The position numbers and the translations under genes are program-made. From the NCBI RefSeq assembly GCF_010093535.1, contig NW_022985168.1:671073-683543 (forward strand): a stretch of 12,471 nt of DNA, in the 5' to 3' direction. Below the pieces are notes generated by a model. The model was not told where the DNA came from and did no database searches. It worked only from the letters and a program-made list of their open reading frames with translations. Source of the stretch: Lindgomyces ingoldianus (Eukaryota > Ascomycota > Dothideomycetes > Pleosporales > Lindgomycetaceae). Numbering within the stretch: the stretch's first letter is position 1; each line of letters begins with the position of its first letter. Of the stretch, positions 9,152 to 12,471 are shown piece by piece.

Positions 9152-9275
9152 CCTAAGAGATAGGTAACTAAACAAAGTACCTTGTAAGGCGTAGGTACTC
9201 TGCTGTTACTCTTTCTAAGGGATAGGTAACAAAACAAAGTACCTTACAAGGCGTAGGTACTCTGTTGTTACTCTT
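9152..9275. repeat. 62-bp tandem duplication in the Copia leader, unit 1
   Basis: Two copies start at 9152 (CCTAAGAGATAGGTAAC) and 9214 (TCTAAGGGATAGGTAAC). Each contains GTACCTT(G/A)(T/C)AAGGCGTAGGTAC, an imperfect inverted repeat with GTACC/GGTAC ends. It lies next to the 116-bp duplication and near the 5' LTR in element orientation. Confidence 0.9.
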
Positions 9276-9311
9276 GCTAATTTACAGTTAATTAAATTAA
9301 CTACTAATTAG

Positions 9312-9591
9312 TGTTAAATAGGCTCTAATAGCTAGCTGCTTATAGTATAAGCACTTAAGTAGCAAGAGTAAGAGTAGTGTACAGTGTGCACAGCGTACAA
9401 GGTAGGTAAGGTAAGAGCAACATGTTTTTAGTTTTATTACTTTTGTCTTTCCTTTGTACAGAGGAAAAAGAGGATATTTAGATGTTTGCGCATAGAGGTT
9501 TGCGCACAAGCATTATGTAACATAGATACATAATCCTGCTTATGCGCAATTGTTTATATCTAGGCTGCAACACTGCTACTGCGTACAGACA
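9312..9591 (-). repeat. Copia LTR 2 (shared middle LTR), 280 bp
   Basis: The same length and termini as the other two LTRs. It serves as the 3' LTR of the right-hand unit and the 5' LTR of the left-hand unit. There is no target-site duplication at its borders: the left neighbour is the leader of unit 1 (...ACTAATTAG) and the right neighbour is the 3' end of the internal region of unit 2 (CTAGCAAC...). The 22-bp imperfect palindrome is at 9378-9399. Confidence 0.92.
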
Positions 9592-9595
9592 CTAG

Positions 9596-10040
9596 CAACT
9601 TTTCTTTTTGTCTAAAGAGTTGCCTTCTGTACGCGTTACCTCTCTTCTGTCTATATAGGTCTATTTAATTATGTTCTGCTTTTACTCTACCCTATTTATT
9701 AAAACTTGCCTTAGTAATGCTGTACATTAAAATAGGCTAGTTGCGCTATATAAATAGCTTTATAAATAGTGTAAAGTGTTTTAGGCTATTATTATCTAGC
9801 CTTTATGCGCTTACCTTATAAGTAATTTAGCAGTGTATAAACTATTTTATGTAGGGTTTTATGCTAAAATAGTGTAGGATCTTTGCATAGGCAGGTGCGT
9901 AGGGAGGTGTATATAATAAGGTCTCCTCTTCTTCTTTACCTTCTCTTCTTTATCCTTTACTCTCTAAGCCCTACTGTACTATTCCCTAGCTCTTTTCTCT
10001 TTTTTGTACAGTGCTTATAGTGACAGATACTCCTGCCTGT

Positions 10041-10073
<33 letters not shown>

Positions 10074-10640
10074 TGTCTCTCTAGCCTTCCTCCTCTACCT
10101 CTAGCGCTGTTAGTGCGGGCGTCTTTAACGTCCTTATGCAGTCTAGCAGCCTAGGGCGCATCTGTGTTACCCTTTTAACTAGTTCTACTGCTAATTAGCA
10201 GTTTATTTAGCGTCTTAGCATAAATGTACAGATTTTTTAGCTCTTCTGCTTCCTTCTTATATAAAATGCTAATTATAAATAGGCTAAGAAGTAGCATGTA
10301 GCAGCTTTACTGTTTTATAATATTAATGTTGTCTTGCCTACTAGCACTAATCTGCAGCTGTAGGCAGTAAAGGTTGTGCGTTATAAGAGGTACTTCTGTG
10401 CAGTCTTAGTCTAGAGTTGCAGTTAGGTTCTAGTAACTCTATGTGCTTATTATTACAGCAGCACTACTAATGCCTCTTCTTTTATTAAGTGTTATGTGTT
10501 AGCTAACTTCTAAGCTAATGCCTACGCCTTATGCGTATAGCAGAGCTGTGGTCTGCATTGTAACCACTATACATAAAAGGTAGTAGCTTTTTCTTTTTCT
10601 GTATACTAGACAAATAGACTGTCTTTCTTACATATCCTTC
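9596..10640 (-). other. Unassigned region between Copia pol remnant and 3' LTR, unit 2
   Basis: About 1.05 kb lies here where Copia elements usually have only a short untranslated tail. One minus-strand frame, starting near an ATG about 10636, gives protein-like stretches: AEELKNLYIYAKTLNKLL, then DAPxAARLHKDVKDARTNSA with GRGG, then LYTIYKAIYIAQLAYFNV before the LTR. All interruptions are TAG/TAA, compatible with lost Gln codons, and there is no TGA. However, the stop density is about what this base composition gives by chance, and no family is recognised. It may be an additional or displaced (gag-like) coding region, or noncoding filler. The unit-1 equivalent is about 6953-8022. Confidence 0.3.
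10041..10073. repeat. (AC)7(AG)9 compound microsatellite, unit 2
   Basis: The shorter counterpart of the unit-1 microsatellite: AC from 10041 to 10054, then AG/GA to about 10073. The flanks CCTG(T/C) and ATGTCTC are conserved. Confidence 0.93.
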
Positions 10641-10699
10641 TCTTCTAATCTTATAATAAGAAAAATAAGTGCGTACAATAAAAAAAAATAAAAAAGATA

Positions 10700-11340
10700 A
10701 GCCTTATATAAAGGTGTTATTAGTCTAGTTAGTCTAGAGCATCTTTGCGCATAAGATCTAGCTAGTCCACAGATGCTTCTATCTAGACAGAGAGGTGGTT
10801 AGTTAGGACTAATAATTAAAGAGCCTAGTTTAGTGTTTTCTTTATACATACATCTACTAGGTTATCTTTACTATTAATTTACTTTATCTTAGTAATTTCT
10901 TTTTTTTTATATAATTTATAGAGTAACATAATGTTAATTATAAGTTACTTTTTACTAGTAGTGCCTAGCTTAACAAGGTAATTATACAGAGACCTTAAAT
11001 CTATGCAGATTACTACTAGAATTAGTAGCAGTTTAAGCATTTATATAATTTGCTGTAGAGTTGTACTAAGGGTAATTACATTATTAAACCCTCTAACTAT
11101 TCTATACAGTTTGCTAGTAAGGACACTCCTAGTTACTCTTTTATACTTAGTAGAATTCTAGTGTATAATGTTGCCTAGTATTTTAAAGCAGTTGCTTTGC
11201 TCTGTACAGTCCTTATTACCTAATATAATTAAGAATCCTAGCTGTGAGCTAAGGTCCTTGTTGTTATGCGTAGATTAGCAATTGTGCAACCTGCGTATAA
11301 TTAAGTCTATAGGCTTATTAGAGCCTCTAACATGTTAATC
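10700..11340 (-). pseudogene. Copia RNase H and pol C-terminus remnant, unit 2
   Basis: On the minus strand, N-N-K-D-L-S-S-Q-L-G-F is encoded at 11265-11233. It is followed in the same frame by an IHxNSTKYKRVTRSVLTSKLY segment, a CIDLRSLYNYLVKLGTT segment (Asp codon at 11001-10999), and an EITKIKxINSKDNLVD segment starting at 10899. This order is the RNase H domain and C-terminal tail of fungal Ty1/Copia polyproteins, which have D-L-S-S-Q-L-G-[FY], V-T-R-S-V-L-A-S-E-L-Y, C-T-D-S-x-S-L-Y-D-x-L-V-K-L-G-T-T and E-[IV]-x-W-I. The Glu of the S-E-L-Y motif is Lys here. Stops are TAG/TAA, one at the Trp of the K-W-I motif. No RT is present upstream: sequence at 11341-11530 changes to a Gln/Glu-rich stretch of unknown origin. 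It is inactive. Confidence 0.88.
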
Positions 11341-11538
11341 TTATTATTCTAGTACTCTAGGCTAGTCTTATTCTGTAGTGTTGCCTCTAATATCTTTATG
11401 TCCTTTATAAGTTGTTTATACAACAGAAATTATTTCTTATTCTTCCTGTTATTACACAGAGTTGTTAGTTACTAATAGGATTCTATTGTAATAGTATAGT
11501 TAATTGCTTTTCTAGTAGATTGCGCAGGTACTGCTGTT

Positions 11539-11769
11539 GTCTAGCTGCTAAGTTGTGCAGCTTTAATAGCTTTAGTGTGCGCCTCACACTATCTCCTCCT
11601 TACTTTGTACAGTAGCAGAGCTTGCTGTATAATGCAAAGGATTAATGTGCTATTGTCTAGCTGCTAGGTTATACAGCTTTAGTGGCTTTAGTGTGCGTCT
11701 TGCACTATCTCCTTCTTACTCTGTACAGTAGCAGAGCTTGCTGTACAATGCAAAGGATTAATCTGCTAT
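11539..11769. repeat. 116-bp tandem duplication in the Copia leader, unit 2
   Basis: Copies start at 11539 and 11655, corresponding base for base to the duplication in unit 1. The duplication therefore existed before the units were doubled. Differences between units are transitions such as GGTTGTGC versus GGTTATAC. Confidence 0.9.
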
Positions 11770-11893
11770 CCTAAGAGATAAGTAACTAAACAAAGTACCT
11801 TATAAGGCGTAGGTACTCTGCTGTTACTCTTCCTAAGGGATAGGTAACAAAATAAAGTACCTTATAAGGCGTAGGTACTTTATTGTTACTTTT
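11770..11893. repeat. 62-bp tandem duplication in the Copia leader, unit 2
   Basis: Copies start at 11770 and 11832 and match the unit-1 pair. The conserved GTACC...GGTAC inverted repeat is retained in both. Confidence 0.88.
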
Positions 11894-11929
11894 ACTAATT
11901 TGCAGTTAATTAAATTAACTACTAATTAG

Positions 11930-12209
11930 TGTTAAATAGGCTCTAACAGCTAGCTGCTTATAGTATAAGCACTTAAGTAGCAAGAGTAAGAGTGGTGTAC
12001 AGTGTGCACAGCGTACAAGGTAGGTAAGGTAAGAGCAACATGTTTCTAGTTCTATTGCTCTTGTCTTTTCTCTGTACAGAGGAAAAGGGGGATATCTAGA
12101 TGTTCGCGCACAGAGGTTCGCGCACAAGCATCATGTGACATAGATACGTGATCCTGCTCGTGCGCGATCGTTCGTATCCAGGCCGCGACGCTGCTGCTGC
12201 GTACGGACA
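11930..12209 (-). repeat. Copia LTR 3 (5'-most in element orientation), 280 bp, outer part not RIP-mutated
   Basis: On the minus strand it starts TGTCCGTACGCAGC and ends CCTATTTAACA. The inner part (11930-12100) is nearly as CpG-poor as the other two LTRs. The outer 109 bp (12101-12209) are rich in CpG and give the least altered version of the LTR. Compared with LTR 2 over that stretch there are 19 differences, every one a C-to-T or G-to-A in LTR 2. The 22-bp palindrome is at 11996-12017. Confidence 0.92.
12119..12166. repeat. Inverted repeat (hairpin-capable) near the LTR start
   Basis: Arms CGCGCACAAGCA (12119-12130) and TGCTCGTGCGCG (12155-12166) pair at 11 of 12 positions. Inside them TCATGT and ACGTGA pair almost fully, so the stem could be longer with a small bulge. 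The matching stem exists in LTR 2 (9501-9548) with 11 of 12 pairs and in LTR 1 with about 10 of 12. It could fold in RNA or simply be a symmetrical protein-binding region. Confidence 0.6.
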
Positions 12210-12214
12210 TCTAA
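12210..12214. repeat. Right target-site duplication TCTAA
   Basis: These are the first five bases after LTR 3, identical to 6664-6668 before LTR 1. Together they mark the ends of the single insertion that carries all three LTRs. Confidence 0.85.
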
Positions 12215-12471
12215 ATTAGTTTTAAAGCATTTTTAAATACTTTCTAAACACTACAGATAGGGACTATTAGCTTATAAAGAGGGGGGTAGTGTAATAATTT
12301 TACAAATTATTCTATCTTAGGTTGCTTAGATCCTATCTAAAGGGTCCCTGTATTAGCCCTAACCATAACTCAACCTTGTAACGGCGCAGGCAAGACAATG
12401 GGTCCGAATGCGGTATGAATCCACTCAGAGGCATATGGGAGTGCGTGGGGACTCAGAGACCTGGGAATACC
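12215..12471. other. Right flank and edge of the AT-rich block
   Basis: 12215-12330 is A+T-rich and includes AAGAGGGGGGTAG followed by TGTAATAATTTT (from about 12289), which resembles a polypurine tract next to an LTR start. No second copy of that putative LTR is in the window. From about 12375 to the end, base composition is balanced, with CpG and no RIP-like bias. A minus-strand frame is open from 12471 to a TGA near 12370 (about 33 codons) and a plus-strand frame is open for a similar length. Neither is recognisable, so no gene is called. Confidence 0.5.

Larger units (their letters stand above)
6949..9311 (-). mobile_element. Copia internal region, unit 1 (2363 bp)
   Basis: In element orientation (from 9311 downward): leader with tandem duplications (8921-9275), RNase H/C-terminal pol remnant (about 8722-8082), about 1.1 kb without assigned function, then a purine-rich AAAAAGAAAAG-type run 7 nt before the 3' LTR (the complement of 6956-6970) that may be the relic of the polypurine tract. 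The base just inside the 5' LTR begins CTAATTAGTAGTTAA; no tRNA match is evident, so the primer binding site is unassigned. Confidence 0.8.
9592..11929 (-). mobile_element. Copia internal region, unit 2 (2338 bp)
   Basis: The same organisation as unit 1 and fully alignable with it. It differs by scattered transitions and by a CA/GA microsatellite shorter by about 25 bp. It is less mutated than unit 1: several codons that are TAG or TAA in unit 1 are CAG here. Both units share the same absence of RT, integrase and protease, so the deletion preceded the duplication. Confidence 0.8.
6669..12209 (-). mobile_element. Tandem Ty1/Copia array: LTR-internal-LTR-internal-LTR
   Basis: Three direct repeats of exactly 280 bp (6669-6948, 9312-9591, 11930-12209) separate two homologous internal regions (6949-9311 and 9592-11929). 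Read on the minus strand, each LTR begins TGT and ends ACA. The outer pair is bounded by an identical 5-bp TCTAA, while the inner junctions have no duplication, so the array behaves as one insertion. The two internal regions align without obvious length change except a CA/GA microsatellite that accounts for the 25-bp difference. The internal regions carry a Copia-type RNase H on the minus strand; RT, integrase, protease and zinc-knuckle gag are not recognisable. At about 2.35 kb they are roughly half the usual Copia internal length, pointing to an internally deleted, non-autonomous derivative. Copy 1 is the more heavily mutated. Confidence 0.9.

Noticed and set aside
9297..9509. 70-residue minus-strand ORF covering most of LTR 2
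   Set aside because: It begins with TTG rather than ATG, lies inside an LTR, and its counterpart in LTR 1 is broken by TAA. It is preceded by an in-frame stop in each copy. Leu/Cys/Tyr-rich composition reflects base bias. Not annotated as a gene.
10073..10640. Plus-strand frame starting ATGTCTC after the GA repeat, Ser-rich, with only TAG/TAA stops
   Set aside because: It is antisense to the element and overlaps a minus-strand frame with more protein-like composition. Although unit 2 has CAG at some unit-1 stops, this also fits antisense or noncoding DNA.
11895..11929. Primer binding site next to LTR 3
   Set aside because: The bases after the LTR (CTAATTAGTAGTTAA on the minus strand) do not clearly match a tRNA 3' end or half-tRNA, even allowing for RIP changes.
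11915..12127. 70-residue minus-strand ORF covering most of LTR 3
   Set aside because: The same LTR frame as in LTR 2. It also starts with TTG, and differences between the two translations are those expected from RIP-type transitions. An open frame this short in a 280-bp repeat is not evidence of coding.
1..12471. tRNA, rRNA, host gene or prokaryotic-type systems
   Set aside because: No cloverleaf, rRNA-like segment, long intact ORF, ribosome binding site or operon structure was found on either strand.

Overview
The window is gene-poor, A+T-rich, CpG-depleted DNA built mostly from retrotransposon relics. It is best explained as a repeat-induced point mutation (RIP) affected, subtelomeric, centromeric or interstitial AT-rich block in a filamentous ascomycete (Pezizomycotina). 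Three observations support this. Repeat copies differ almost only by C:G to T:A transitions at CpG and CpA. Stops in the old frames are almost all TAG or TAA, as expected from CAG, CAA or TGG. The elements are fungal-type Ty3/Gypsy (chromodomain pol) and Ty1/Copia. I see no intact protein-coding gene, rRNA or tRNA. The species cannot be named from the sequence.

Layout: 1-1550 is noncoding DNA of intermediate composition with an exact 10-bp-period minisatellite (141-300), a short hexamer repeat and a small group of 22-bp repeats. From 1535 to about 1720 there is a small CpG-bearing patch that could be a 5' LTR edge. About 1893-5640 is a plus-strand Gypsy pol pseudogene: pre-RT linker, reverse transcriptase, RNase H, integrase and chromodomain all lie in one uninterrupted frame. 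Its stops and its lost catalytic acidic residues (Asp to Asn, Glu to Lys) are the kind of change RIP makes. 5645-6663 is its 3' tail or other unresolved AT-rich sequence, with a 61-nt polypyrimidine tract.

6664-12214 is the most notable structure: a Copia-type element in tandem, LTR-internal-LTR-internal-LTR, on the minus strand. There are three LTRs of exactly 280 bp (6669-6948, 9312-9591, 11930-12209), each 5'-TGT...ACA-3' on the minus strand, and two internal regions (2363 and 2338 bp). A perfect 5-bp target-site duplication (TCTAA) lies outside the outer LTRs, so the array behaves as one insertion. Each internal region keeps only the Copia RNase H/C-terminal part of pol (minus strand), a leader with two nested tandem duplications, and about 1.1 kb of unexplained sequence before the 3' LTR. 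RT, integrase and protease are not recognisable, so the element looks like an internally deleted, non-autonomous derivative.

The outermost 109 bp of the third LTR keep a CpG-rich sequence that the other two LTRs have lost; against LTR 2, all 19 differences are C-to-T or G-to-A at CpG or CpA. After the array, about 12215-12340 is again AT-rich, and the last ~100 bases have normal composition. That point is probably the edge of the AT-rich block.
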